A stretch of DNA of 42,200 bases from an uncultured Treponema sp. (GTDB taxonomy: Bacteria; Spirochaetota; Spirochaetia; Treponematales; Treponemataceae), in assembly GCA_900317625.1 (NCBI GenBank), contig ONHK01000017.1:1-42200 (forward strand), given 5' to 3'. A model generated the notes under the pieces. That model saw only the letters and a list, made by a program, of their open reading frames with translations. It was not told the origin of the DNA and did no database searches. Of the stretch, positions 26,279-33,584 are shown one piece after another (position 1 is the first letter of the stretch; each line of letters begins with the position of its first letter). Both the position numbers and the translations under genes were made by a program.

Positions 26279-26297
26279 TAATACTAAAGTGTTATTA
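26279..26297 (+). promoter_or_regulatory. operator candidate B
   Basis: Plus-strand TAATACTAAAGTGTTATTA, identical to candidate A on the other strand except at one base. It lies 8 bases before the XRE regulator ATG and overlaps the last base of a TATAAT (26274-26279), so binding here would plausibly autoregulate that gene. Confidence 0.8.
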
Positions 26298-26304
26298 TAA
26301 AAAT

Positions 26305-26658
26305 ATGGATTTTCGTGACCGTCTACGTGAACAGATTGATTTTCTTGGACTTTTGGATAAGGAAGTCGCGGCTCGTGCTGGAATTTCAAAAAGAGCCATT
26401 GACAGTTATGTAGGTTCGCGCGGATGTATGCCAAGCGCGGATATTGCCGTCCGCATTGCGCAGGTGCTCGGTGTTTCTGTCGAATATCTTATCACTGGAA
26501 AAAACGACGTTCCAAATGAAACGCTTTCAGCTATAAGCAAAAATGAAAATTCCACACAACGGGAAGAACTGAAGCTTTTAAGAACATTTACAGAGCTTTC
26601 ACAAAAAGACAAAAAAACTGTGATTGCGCTTGCCGAATATCTGAATAACTCGCAATAA
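26305..26658 (+). CDS. XRE-family (Cro/CI type) transcriptional regulator
   Basis: A 117-residue protein with a helix-turn-helix in its first 65 residues (DKEVAARAGISKRAIDSYVG, then PSADIAVRIAQVLGVSVEYL) and a helical C-terminus likely used for dimerisation. There is no ribosome site before the ATG, which lies only 26 bases after TATAAT, so the transcript has almost no leader. It is divergent from the eight-gene LRR/FRG operon, and two near-identical palindromic sites stand between them. That layout is typical of a repressor controlling itself and its neighbour. Confidence 0.92.
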   Translation: MDFRDRLREQIDFLGLLDKEVAARAGISKRAIDSYVGSRGCMPSADIAVRIAQVLGVSVEYLITGKNDVPNETLSAISKNENSTQREELKLLRTFTELSQKDKKTVIALAEYLNNSQ

Positions 26659-26886
26659 AAACATATATAATAGAAAACTTTATCTTAAAATCCTGCTTTT
26701 TTTTATAAAAACTTTGTTCCGTATATAAAAAATCACGTTTTCTTCTATATATATAAATGTGCAAGTTCTGCTATTAAAAATTAAGTGCATCTTCTTTTTG
26801 ATACTTCTAGCCAACATTTTAAATCTTAACTATAATATTCTTGTGTGCTATTATTTTCTTATCAAAGATATTTTGGAGGTGTCGTT

Positions 26887-27159
26887 ATGTGCAGAACTTC
26901 AATTTATGAGGCGCGGAACAATCTTTCTAATTTTGTGAAAATCGCGGAAGGCGGTGAACCTGTGGAACTGACCAGATACGACAAGCCGGTTGCGGTGATT
27001 ATAAGTTATGAAGAATTTTGCCAGAAAGACGAAGAACCGTCTTTAATCGATAGGTTGAATAAACTAAAAGAAGAATATGCAGAGGTTTTAAATGATGACG
27101 GAATTCCTCTTCCGCCAAAAGTTTATCCAGATCCAAACAGAGTGATTTTTGAAGAATAG
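26887..27159 (+). CDS. Phd/YefM-family antitoxin
   Basis: A 90-residue protein with the N-terminal Phd/YefM fold (SIYEARNNLSNFVKIAEGGE, then PVELTRYDKPVAVIISYEEF) that binds its own promoter, and a charged, Pro-rich C-terminal tail likely to wrap the toxin. The start at 26887 has GGAGG seven bases upstream; an upstream in-frame start at 26845 would precede it and is rejected. The PIN toxin gene follows 28 bases later. The 228-base gap before it is very AT-rich and holds a TATAAT (26831-26836) as a possible -10. Confidence 0.92.
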   Translation: MCRTSIYEARNNLSNFVKIAEGGEPVELTRYDKPVAVIISYEEFCQKDEEPSLIDRLNKLKEEYAEVLNDDGIPLPPKVYPDPNRVIFEE

Positions 27160-27187
27160 CTCTAAGAAAATATTATAGGAGAAAAAG

Positions 27188-27616
27188 ATGAATAAAGTTT
27201 ATTTATTAGATACAAATATTGTTTCTGAATTTTCAAAAGAACGTCCAAATCAAAATGTAATTGCATTATATAAAGCACGGAAAAATATGTGTGCGATTTC
27301 TGCAATAACTTGGCAGGAATTAGTTTATGGTGTTTCAAAAATGCCTGAAGGAAAAAGAAAAACTTATATAGAAAAATGTCTTGTAGAATATCAAAAAGAT
27401 TTTGAAATAATTCCTTATGACGACTTTTCTGCGAATATCTGCGGTCAAATGCTTGGGACTTGTGCAAAATGCGGAAAAACTTTGCCATACTGCGACACCC
27501 AAATTGCGGCAACAGCAATCGCAAATGGAATGGTTCTTGTAACCCGCAATGTCTCTGATTTTGCAGAAGCCTCAGAAAGGTCTTTTTTGAAGGTTGAAGA
27601 TTGGTTTTCAGCATAA
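27188..27616 (+). CDS. PIN-domain toxin (VapC-like)
   Basis: A 142-residue PIN-domain ribonuclease. The acidic metal-binding residues are visible as YLLDTNIVSEF near the start, ITWQELVYG, LPYCDTQIAATA and the TRNVSDF motif near the end. VapC-type toxins cleave tRNA or rRNA when freed from the antitoxin. AGGAG lies before the ATG. Pairing of a PIN toxin with a Phd-type antitoxin is common. Confidence 0.93.
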   Translation: MNKVYLLDTNIVSEFSKERPNQNVIALYKARKNMCAISAITWQELVYGVSKMPEGKRKTYIEKCLVEYQKDFEIIPYDDFSANICGQMLGTCAKCGKTLPYCDTQIAATAIANGMVLVTRNVSDFAEASERSFLKVEDWFSA

Positions 27617-27670
27617 AACTGCTGTTGGTTTTAATTTGCATTCAGTTAAAAATACTGATATACTTTGTTT

Positions 27671-28375
27671 ATGTTGCGGATTGATGAAAATAACTTAAAA
27701 GATATGCTTTTCAGAAGACGAAAGCATATCAAAACGAATGTTTCTGTATGGGAAACATTAATTTGTCTTGCAAGTTTTGTTTTATCTCTCTTTCTTTCTG
27801 ATGTTTTTAACGCTGATTTAAAAATAAAAATTGGTGTTGGAATTGCAGGTGCTATTTATTTTATAGCGTTCGCCTGCAGTCTTTACGGTGCCAATTATTC
27901 GGTTGATGCTTTCTTTGAAGATATTTGTTCTGTTGCAGAAAATGAAAATAATTTTTCTTTACTTTTGCTTACAGATACTTCTGGACTTTATCCTGAAAAT
28001 TTTCTTCTGAATTATGAAACAAGGTGGAAATGTTATCTTTTTCCATTTTTGCGAACAAATCTAAGTGATGATGAAAAATCTGTGAAAAGCTATGTTATAA
28101 ATTTTTTAGGAATAAAAGAGTTTTCTGTAAAAAAAATTGATGAAGAAGATTTTACAAAACATTCAGTTTCTGCAAATCTGCAAAAAACATATCATCATAC
28201 TTTTTATTCGGTTTCTTTTGACGCAAAGAAAAACTTAAAAAATAAACGGACTTTTAAAATTAATAGACAAAAATATAAATGGTTTACAATTCCAGAAATG
28301 AAAGCGGACAAAAATATTATCAGAAAAAACAAAGACAACGTTGAATATATAGAAAAAACATTTATTTTTGAATAG
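27671..28375 (+). CDS. two-helix membrane protein with a possible NUDIX-like C-terminal domain
   Basis: A 234-residue protein with two adjacent transmembrane helices (WETLICLASFVLSLFLS and IGVGIAGAIYFIAFACSLYG, residues about 25-75) and a cytoplasmic domain of about 150 residues. The end of that domain (TYHHTFYSVSFD, then KYKWFTIPEMKADKNI) weakly recalls the SMODS-associated NUDIX-like domains of bacterial conflict systems, where 2TM proteins act as membrane effectors. I cannot confirm this by eye. The ATG at 27671 is preferred to a TTG six bases earlier; no ribosome site is obvious. It follows the toxin gene and overlaps the convergent glycosylase gene by 14 bases. Confidence 0.75.
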   Translation: MLRIDENNLKDMLFRRRKHIKTNVSVWETLICLASFVLSLFLSDVFNADLKIKIGVGIAGAIYFIAFACSLYGANYSVDAFFEDICSVAENENNFSLLLLTDTSGLYPENFLLNYETRWKCYLFPFLRTNLSDDEKSVKSYVINFLGIKEFSVKKIDEEDFTKHSVSANLQKTYHHTFYSVSFDAKKNLKNKRTFKINRQKYKWFTIPEMKADKNIIRKNKDNVEYIEKTFIFE

Positions 28376-28853
28376 AAAATTCCATTCCCCAGATTTCTAC
28401 TAATTTTTCTAAGGAAAAAGCGGCGTTGGCCGGGCTTGTTGAGGGGAGGGTTTTTAGCATTTGGCAGAGATTTTGGTTTTGGTATTTTAAGAAATATTTA
28501 GCGGCGGTTTTTCCGTTGGCTAGGATTTTTGTAATTTGGCTGGAAGAAACGATTTTTGCAATGTCTGATGGAATTACGTTGCGGATTGAACTGTCAGACG
28601 AACCGTTGATTGTACATTCTTTGATAGAGTCATATACGGCAATTTTATATTTTTCCAAAAACCGCTGTTTTTCTTCTATTAATGTAGGTGTGTTTTCAGC
28701 AAATATTTGGGCAAGCATTTTCCAGAAGCGGTTTTGTGGATGTCCGTAGTAAAAACCATTTTCCCTAGATTTTACAGAAGGCAAACTTCCTATAATCAAG
28801 ATTTTAGAATCCGGTCGGAAAAATGGTTCAAACGGATGAATTATATGTTCCAT
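28362..28853 (-). CDS. DNA-deoxyinosine / uracil-DNA glycosylase family protein
   Basis: A 163-residue repair enzyme of the UDG superfamily, close to the hypoxanthine-DNA glycosylase type. The family motif IIGSLPSVKSRENGFYYGHP followed by NRFW lies at residues 20-43, and the second motif appears as LPSTSPAN near the C-terminus. It would remove deaminated bases. The start overlaps the preceding CAP gene by 26 bases, and the motif begins too early for a later start. It also overlaps the convergent 2TM gene by 14 bases. Confidence 0.88.
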   Translation of the reverse strand: MEHIIHPFEPFFRPDSKILIIGSLPSVKSRENGFYYGHPQNRFWKMLAQIFAENTPTLIEEKQRFLEKYKIAVYDSIKECTINGSSDSSIRNVIPSDIAKIVSSSQITKILANGKTAAKYFLKYQNQNLCQMLKTLPSTSPANAAFSLEKLVEIWGMEFSIQK

Positions 28854-29451
28854 CTTTTTTTACAAGAATCAAAGTATAATAGCAACCGTCGCTGACATTA
28901 TTTGCTCCAGGCTTATTTACACTGCTGACAGCAAAATAGTTCACTTCGGGATTTTCAAGATTTTTTTTGGTTTTTGAGTTTGAAGTCCAAAGATTTATAA
29001 TTTCTTCAATTGCAGAATCATCCATAGTCATAGTATTGCTAAAAGCAACATTTTGAGCAACAAATTTGTAGCTATCAGATATTTTTTTTACATTTATATT
29101 AAAAATCAACTTTTTATTTGCCATTTTTTTTGAATGTTCTATGCAGACTTTATGCAAGCCGGAATCATAGTTCATGATGGCTGCCAGAGCTTTTTGCTTT
29201 CTGTATTTATAAATTGCATCTAGAATTTTTTTATCATAAGAACCGCAGGTGTAGAAACCGTTTTCCGGAGCACTATAGTTGTCTACTAGCTTTTGTTCCT
29301 CCGCGGACTGAAAATCTTCCGATGTTATTGAATTTATATATTTAGAGTTTTCTTCTGAATCTACCCTAGAAGCCGTGCTACAGGAAACTAAAAATCCAAA
29401 AGAGAAAAAAGGCATCAACAAAAATGTGGGCAAAAATTTTATATTAAACAT
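28828..29451 (-). CDS. CAP-domain (SCP/PR1-like) lipoprotein
   Basis: A 207-residue exported protein with a signal peptide and lipobox FLVSC. The second half resembles a small CAP domain: YRKQKALAAIMNYDSGLHKV, EHSKKMANKKLIFN, AQNVAFSN and a C-terminal YYTLILVKKDG strand. CAP proteins of bacteria are extracytoplasmic; their roles are mostly unknown. The last 26 bases overlap the glycosylase gene in another frame. A perfect hairpin lies just before its start codon. Confidence 0.78.
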   Translation of the reverse strand: MFNIKFLPTFLLMPFFSFGFLVSCSTASRVDSEENSKYINSITSEDFQSAEEQKLVDNYSAPENGFYTCGSYDKKILDAIYKYRKQKALAAIMNYDSGLHKVCIEHSKKMANKKLIFNINVKKISDSYKFVAQNVAFSNTMTMDDSAIEEIINLWTSNSKTKKNLENPEVNYFAVSSVNKPGANNVSDGCYYTLILVKKDGTYNSSV

Positions 29452-29463
29452 GAATTTATTTTA

Positions 29464-29492
29464 ATGCAGATTGGCACTTTGTCAATCTGCAT
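29464..29492 (-). other. hairpin in the leader of the CAP lipoprotein gene
   Basis: A perfect 10-bp inverted repeat, ATGCAGATTG (29464-29473) and CAATCTGCAT (29483-29492), with a 9-base loop. On the minus strand it ends 13 bases before the CAP ATG and no T-run follows, so it looks more like a leader structure or operator than a terminator. No ribosome site is visible between it and the ATG. Confidence 0.6.
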
Positions 29493-29618
29493 AGTGAATT
29501 GTTATTTCCAACACCTGATTGCTTGAGAAAGAGCCATGCTGGCGGTTACTTTTCCGTTTTTGTATTAAATCGAGTCTTTTGAAATAGAAAGAAAATGATA
29601 AATTTTCAAGAAAAATAT

Positions 29619-30320
29619 TTAAATGCAAAGAATTTTAAGCAGCTGCCGCAAATCGCTGATTTCATAATCAATGCGAACATTTTTGTTATTTTTTTTGCCA
29701 TGCGGATTAAACCAGCACGTTTTTATGCCGGCGTTGTTTCCGCCTTTTATGTCGCTGGTAAGGGAATCGCCAACAATCATAATTTGATTTTTTGGAATGT
29801 CGCCGATTTTTTGAAAAACTGCATTGAAAAATTCGATATTAGGTTTTTCAAATCCGACTTCATCGCTGATGAACGCATATTCAAAAATTGGCTTTAGTTC
29901 CTGCCCTTCCAATTTGCGTTTTTGATTTGCAACAAGCCCATTTGTTACAACAAACTGACGGATTTTTTTGCTTTCCTTTATTTTTTGAAGGACTTCCAAT
30001 GCACCGTCTATAAACACAAGTTTATCGCCCAAATCAAGTTGATAATTTTTGTTGAAAATTGCCGCATTTTGTTCTGGCAGTCCGTATTCAGCAAAGAAAT
30101 CTTTAAAACGGTTCACAAGAATCTGCTCTTTTGGCATTTCGCCATTTTCGAGTTTTTCCCAATAGGAAATGTTTATCTGTGAATAGCGGTTCACCATTTT
30201 ATCGGTGCAAACCCCAAGGTTGAGGCGGGCAAAACCTTTTTTTATTGCGTAATTTTCTGTTGCAAGAAAATCGTTTATGGTGCCGTCTAAATCCCATAGG
30301 AGAATTTTTATTTGATTCAT
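29619..30320 (-). CDS. HAD-superfamily YjjG-type nucleotidase
   Basis: A 233-residue haloacid-dehalogenase-like phosphatase. Motif I is DLDGT (Asp10, Asp12), motif II lies in FVVTNG, motif III is the Lys in GFEKPNIEFF, and motif IV is MIVGDSLTSDIKGGNNAGI. These features and the helical cap match the YjjG pyrimidine-nucleotidase group, which hydrolyses nucleoside monophosphates and non-canonical pyrimidine nucleotides. The length fits. Confidence 0.9.
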   Translation of the reverse strand: MNQIKILLWDLDGTINDFLATENYAIKKGFARLNLGVCTDKMVNRYSQINISYWEKLENGEMPKEQILVNRFKDFFAEYGLPEQNAAIFNKNYQLDLGDKLVFIDGALEVLQKIKESKKIRQFVVTNGLVANQKRKLEGQELKPIFEYAFISDEVGFEKPNIEFFNAVFQKIGDIPKNQIMIVGDSLTSDIKGGNNAGIKTCWFNPHGKKNNKNVRIDYEISDLRQLLKILCI

Positions 30321-30374
30321 AGCAATATTATAGAAGAAAAATATTTTTTTCGATAGGCTATGATGGATAGCTTA

Positions 30375-30497
30375 GGGATTGGAAGGGTTCGCGCATTTTG
30401 GAAAAATGTGCGAAAACAAACGCTTGCGTTTGGTCGGAGGCGAATGCCGTAGCCGTGAAAAGCCCGACGGGAAAAGTTCGTTTACGAAGTTTTCCCG
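30375..30497 (+). repeat. structured dispersed repeat, copy 1
   Basis: A chain of three hairpins: GCGCATTTT with AAAATGTGC (30391-30411), CAAACG with CGTTTG around CTTG (30417-30432), and CGGGAAAA/TTCG with CGAA/TTTTCCCG around TTTA (30468-30497). It starts AGGGATTGGA and contains GAAAAGCCCGAC (30457-30468). It aligns with the copy at 34628-34788 over about 80 bases and lies between the HAD gene and the outer-membrane protein gene. Confidence 0.75.
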
Positions 30498-30511
30498 GAA
30501 GCCCCAAATTC

Positions 30512-31219
30512 TTATCTTTTAAAGATTGCCCGCCAAATTTTTTGAAGGTTGAATTTTAGTTTTATGCCTATACCGCTGCCGTTGTTTGTGATGTCGGTGA
30601 TGAATTCTGGAAGGTTTGTGGATGAAACGGAAAATCTGTAGCTGTAGAAAATGTCGATAAGAACGTAGTCGTAAACGCTTTGTTTCCAGCCGATTTGCGG
30701 ATAAATGCGGATTAAGGTGTCTTTTGTGTGGCCGGAAGAAACGTCGTCGCCACTATACATCAAAAAATCGGTTCGGCAGCCGAATCCAACGTAAAGAAAG
30801 TTGAGGCCTTTATTGAACGGGTAATAAAATGTGTTCAGGGAAAGTCCAACGATTGTTATTGTGGCATCGTAGTCGGTTGGCCAAAGTGTTGTATGGGAAA
30901 AATCTGATTTTACGGACAAAAACGGAAGAATCAAGCGTTCGTAGGAAAGTCCTAAGCCCCAGCCGTTGTTTCGTAAACCTGAAAAAAGATATGTTGTGTC
31001 TAATGAAAAAATATGGTTTTCGTCAAAATTGAAATTCTGGAAGTTGAAAAATGAGGTTTTTGGTTGAGGAATTGGAATTTCTTCCTGTGATTCTGATTTT
31101 AGTAATTGCTGCGGCGCGTTGTCTAGTTCCTCCTGTTTTTTCTGCGCTTGTGCAAAAAGCGGCGAAACAATGAGCAGGAGAAATATTAGATTTTTTATTA
31201 GTTTTTGTTTTTTTGACAT
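30512..31219 (-). CDS. predicted outer-membrane beta-barrel protein
   Basis: A 235-residue protein with a signal peptide (LIKNLIFLLLIVSPLFAQA), a Gln/Glu/Pro-rich linker to about residue 55, then amphipathic beta strands rich in Tyr, Phe and Gly (DTTYLFSGLRNNGWGLGLSY, FSHTTLWPTDYDATITIVGL, LNFLYVGFGCRTDFLMYSG). The pattern is that of small outer-membrane barrels of spirochaetes. I do not recognise a named family. It follows a 135-residue helical protein gene by 17 bases and probably shares its transcript. Confidence 0.75.
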   Translation of the reverse strand: MSKKQKLIKNLIFLLLIVSPLFAQAQKKQEELDNAPQQLLKSESQEEIPIPQPKTSFFNFQNFNFDENHIFSLDTTYLFSGLRNNGWGLGLSYERLILPFLSVKSDFSHTTLWPTDYDATITIVGLSLNTFYYPFNKGLNFLYVGFGCRTDFLMYSGDDVSSGHTKDTLIRIYPQIGWKQSVYDYVLIDIFYSYRFSVSSTNLPEFITDITNNGSGIGIKLKFNLQKIWRAIFKR

Positions 31220-31236
31220 TTTTTGAACATTCGGTT

Positions 31237-31644
31237 TTACATCTGTTCAAGTTTTGATTTTAAAAGGTAAAGCCGGCTTTTAAGTTTTTGAAATTCGTCC
31301 AAACTGTTCATTATTTTTGAAGCCATATATGCGTCCACGAAAATTCCGTCAAAAAAGAAATCTGCAAATGTTAAGAATCCTCCGAGTTGCATTCTATAAT
31401 CGTTAGGAATTTCAATGCTTCCAAGTTCGCGGCTTAATTCTTGCATAAGATAATTTATTTCGTTCATGGAATCACTGGCTTTGTTTAATTTGTGGTATTT
31501 CATCAAATCAGTGAAAAGACCGCCGCCTAAAACATCAAGAAAACTCCAGTTGCGTGCGCTTTTAAAATGACATTCTGCTTCCTCGACAAGTGGAATAAGA
31601 CGATTTACTGTTGCCAGAGCATTTTGTATTTGCGGATTGGACAT
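31237..31644 (-). CDS. conserved hypothetical helical protein
   Basis: A 135-residue, largely helical protein without a signal peptide. The WSFLDVLGGGLFTDLMKYHK segment in its first third looks conserved and suggests an amphipathic or membrane-touching element; the C-terminal 35 residues look like a coiled coil. I believe similar proteins occur in Firmicutes, but I cannot give a family name. It lies upstream of the outer-membrane protein gene on the same strand. Confidence 0.7.
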   Translation of the reverse strand: MSNPQIQNALATVNRLIPLVEEAECHFKSARNWSFLDVLGGGLFTDLMKYHKLNKASDSMNEINYLMQELSRELGSIEIPNDYRMQLGGFLTFADFFFDGIFVDAYMASKIMNSLDEFQKLKSRLYLLKSKLEQM

Positions 31645-31748
31645 TTTTCCCCCGATAATTTTTTTGAATATACTTAAAATATACTAAAAAATCCGTCATT
31701 CTGAAAGGAAAATTTTATTTTGGCTGAAAAAAATTGCATTTTTGGGGT

Positions 31749-32240
31749 TTAGTTAATTATCGACAAGATCAGTCCATCAATTAATGCGATAACTAGAAAA
31801 AGCGCAATTCCTTTTAAAAATGAAATAAAATGTTTTTTGGGATTTGAATATAATTCCGCCCGGTTTTTTGTTCCTTCAAAGCGGATTCTTTTGGAATTTC
31901 GCCACCACAGCATATCAATAACAAGAAAATCAAATGCGTTCAAGCTCTGCCCTAAAATCAGCAGATTTATGAAGTTCGTTTTAAAGTCCGACTTTTTAAA
32001 AAACAGCCCGAAAATAAGGAGGACGATTCCAAAAACAAGAATATTTGATGCGAAAGACACAACTGGCGAACTTGAGTTTATTTTTGGCCTCAATTCTGGA
32101 TTTTCTTTAACAATTTTCTGAATTTCGTCAGGATAAGAAGCGTAACTTTTGATATTTTTTTCATCGCTTCCACTACCCAAGAAACAGATTCCCCAAAATA
32201 TGAGACATAAGATTATGAGTTCGAGGATTAATAATGGCAT
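31749..32240 (-). CDS. hypothetical membrane protein
   Basis: A 163-residue protein with about four transmembrane helices: residues 3-21, two between about 60 and 115, and one at the C-terminus. A soluble loop with SYASYPDEIQKIVKENPELR follows the first helix. No family or activity can be assigned. It lies 24 bases upstream of nothing on its own strand but 104 bases ahead of the 135-residue gene, so it may be a separate transcript. Confidence 0.65.
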   Translation of the reverse strand: MPLLILELIILCLIFWGICFLGSGSDEKNIKSYASYPDEIQKIVKENPELRPKINSSSPVVSFASNILVFGIVLLIFGLFFKKSDFKTNFINLLILGQSLNAFDFLVIDMLWWRNSKRIRFEGTKNRAELYSNPKKHFISFLKGIALFLVIALIDGLILSIIN

Positions 32241-32264
32241 TTAGTGGAGCTCCTTATTAAAACT

Positions 32265-32759
32265 TCACCTCTTCGACTTTTCAAACATCTGTTCCAGAAG
32301 ATATTTTCCGCTTGCGGTCTTGAACACATTTTCTTTCATCGCTGAAACTGACTCGCGCTTACAGTAGCCTTCCATCACGTTCACGATAAAATCCGCCTCA
32401 ACGAGAATCTGAAAATCCAAGCCGTCGATTGCCTTGTATGTGTGGTGGTGGCCGATTATAAAGCAGATTCGCTCCACATCGGCTGCGGGAAGCGAGAGCG
32501 GCTCAAGAAGTTTGCGCGCGATTGCAGGTCCTTCTGCCTCCTGATGCTGCGGCTGGCTGTTTCCGTATTTTTCCTTGCTCACCTTTACGCCGATGTCGTG
32601 AAGATACGCCGCAACTTCCGTTATAAAAAACGTGTGCTCGTCCACGTTTTCCATCTGCGCGATAAGCCGACTGTAGCCATGCACCGCCATCAAATGATGA
32701 ATGTTAGGACCGTCCGGGTCGTAGTCAAAGATTGATTTTAGAAGCGGGGTTAGGTTCAT
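32265..32759 (-). CDS. HD-domain phosphohydrolase
   Basis: A 164-residue protein with the HD metal motif: HHLMAVHGYSRLIAQ, then VAAYLHDIGVKVSKEKYG, then IGHHHTYKAIDGLD and VEADFIVN. HD-domain proteins of this size hydrolyse phosphate esters of nucleotides; the substrate is not evident. The sequence is visibly GC-richer than the hypothetical genes on both sides, which are AT-rich. Confidence 0.85.
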   Translation of the reverse strand: MNLTPLLKSIFDYDPDGPNIHHLMAVHGYSRLIAQMENVDEHTFFITEVAAYLHDIGVKVSKEKYGNSQPQHQEAEGPAIARKLLEPLSLPAADVERICFIIGHHHTYKAIDGLDFQILVEADFIVNVMEGYCKRESVSAMKENVFKTASGKYLLEQMFEKSKR

Positions 32760-32869
32760 AATGTAATTCCAAATTTCCTTTTACATATTTTTTATGTGAA
32801 CTATTAAGCAAATCTTAGTATCCGTTGGCAAGGAGAAATAAGCAGCTTATTTAACTTATTTTAATTTAA

Positions 32870-33421
32870 TTAAGTAAGGGAAATAATATTTTTTCTGTGA
32901 ACACGGTATTTTAAAATATGTATTGACAAAGCTATAAATGCAATAATAAGTGCATAACAAGGCCAACATAAGTCAAAAAATTTTATAAATCTTTCACAGA
33001 TTTTTATTTTATAAAAATAAGTAAATACAGCCCCCATTGCAATACAAATATAAAATACTAATTCCCAACTAAATAAAAATTCCTTAATATAAGGTTTATT
33101 TATCAAAAACGAAGTTATTAAAATTATGAAACATGGAGTAATTACAGATAATCTAAAAATTTGAATATTTACTGTTAAAGATGAATAAAATGGAAATAAT
33201 AAAAAAATTAAACTATAACAAAAGAAATACTTTATCTCTTTTTCTTTTTGCAAGAATGCAACTAAGTTTAGCGAAACAACAATTATTAAAACACTTATTC
33301 CTAAAAAATATCCAAGATTATTAAAAAGTGAATTTTTAAATAATCTCAAGAAACCTAGCATTATAAGAGTAACAGCTATTCCCAATAAAAAAATTAGTAA
33401 AACATTAATTTTTTGTTTCAT
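32870..33421 (-). CDS. hypothetical six-helix membrane protein
   Basis: A 183-residue protein, almost entirely hydrophobic, with about six transmembrane helices and a basic C-terminal tail (KYRVHRKN). It has very high A+T content, even compared with the rest of the window, suggesting acquisition. AAGGA lies eight bases before the ATG. The start comes two bases after the end of a short interrupted reading frame described separately. No function can be given. Confidence 0.65.
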   Translation of the reverse strand: MKQKINVLLIFLLGIAVTLIMLGFLRLFKNSLFNNLGYFLGISVLIIVVSLNLVAFLQKEKEIKYFFCYSLIFLLFPFYSSLTVNIQIFRLSVITPCFIILITSFLINKPYIKEFLFSWELVFYICIAMGAVFTYFYKIKICERFIKFFDLCWPCYALIIAFIALSIHILKYRVHRKNIISLT

Positions 33422-33423
33422 AT

Positions 33424-33510
33424 CTATTTTTCCTTGATTATATATTTCAACGGTTTTTCAAGAGCCAATGCTCCATCTTTTTATAAGCTTTCCAAAAATT
33501 TTGAATGCAT
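33424..33510 (-). pseudogene. short interrupted frame upstream of the six-helix protein
   Basis: An ATG (33510) with AGGGGG seven bases upstream starts MHSKFLESL and meets TAA at 33483-33481. The same frame continues as KDGALALEKPLKYIIKEK to a TAG two bases before the next gene. Either this is a nine-residue leader peptide or a 28-residue coupled gene broken by a nonsense codon. The continuation looks like real protein, which favours the second. Confidence 0.4.
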
Positions 33511-33544
33511 TTCAATTCCCCCTAGATGTAAATTAAATATTGCA

Positions 33545-33553
33545 ATTATAGCA
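33545..33553 (-). promoter_or_regulatory. extended -10 promoter element
   Basis: Minus-strand TGCTATAAT, a TGn-extended consensus -10. No convincing -35 is seen, as is usual for extended -10 promoters. It stands about 35 bases before the short frame at 33510 and would drive the six-helix protein gene. Confidence 0.6.
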
Positions 33554-33584
33554 TGAAGAATTCAGATTTTATAGATTTACAAGA

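Noticed and set aside
27162..27641. 159-residue minus-strand open frame
   Set aside because: It is the antisense of the PIN toxin gene and has no protein-like motif or ribosome site.
32834..32856. Self-complementary AAATAAGC/GCTTATTT as a terminator
   Set aside because: The loop would be too short and no T-run follows on either strand.
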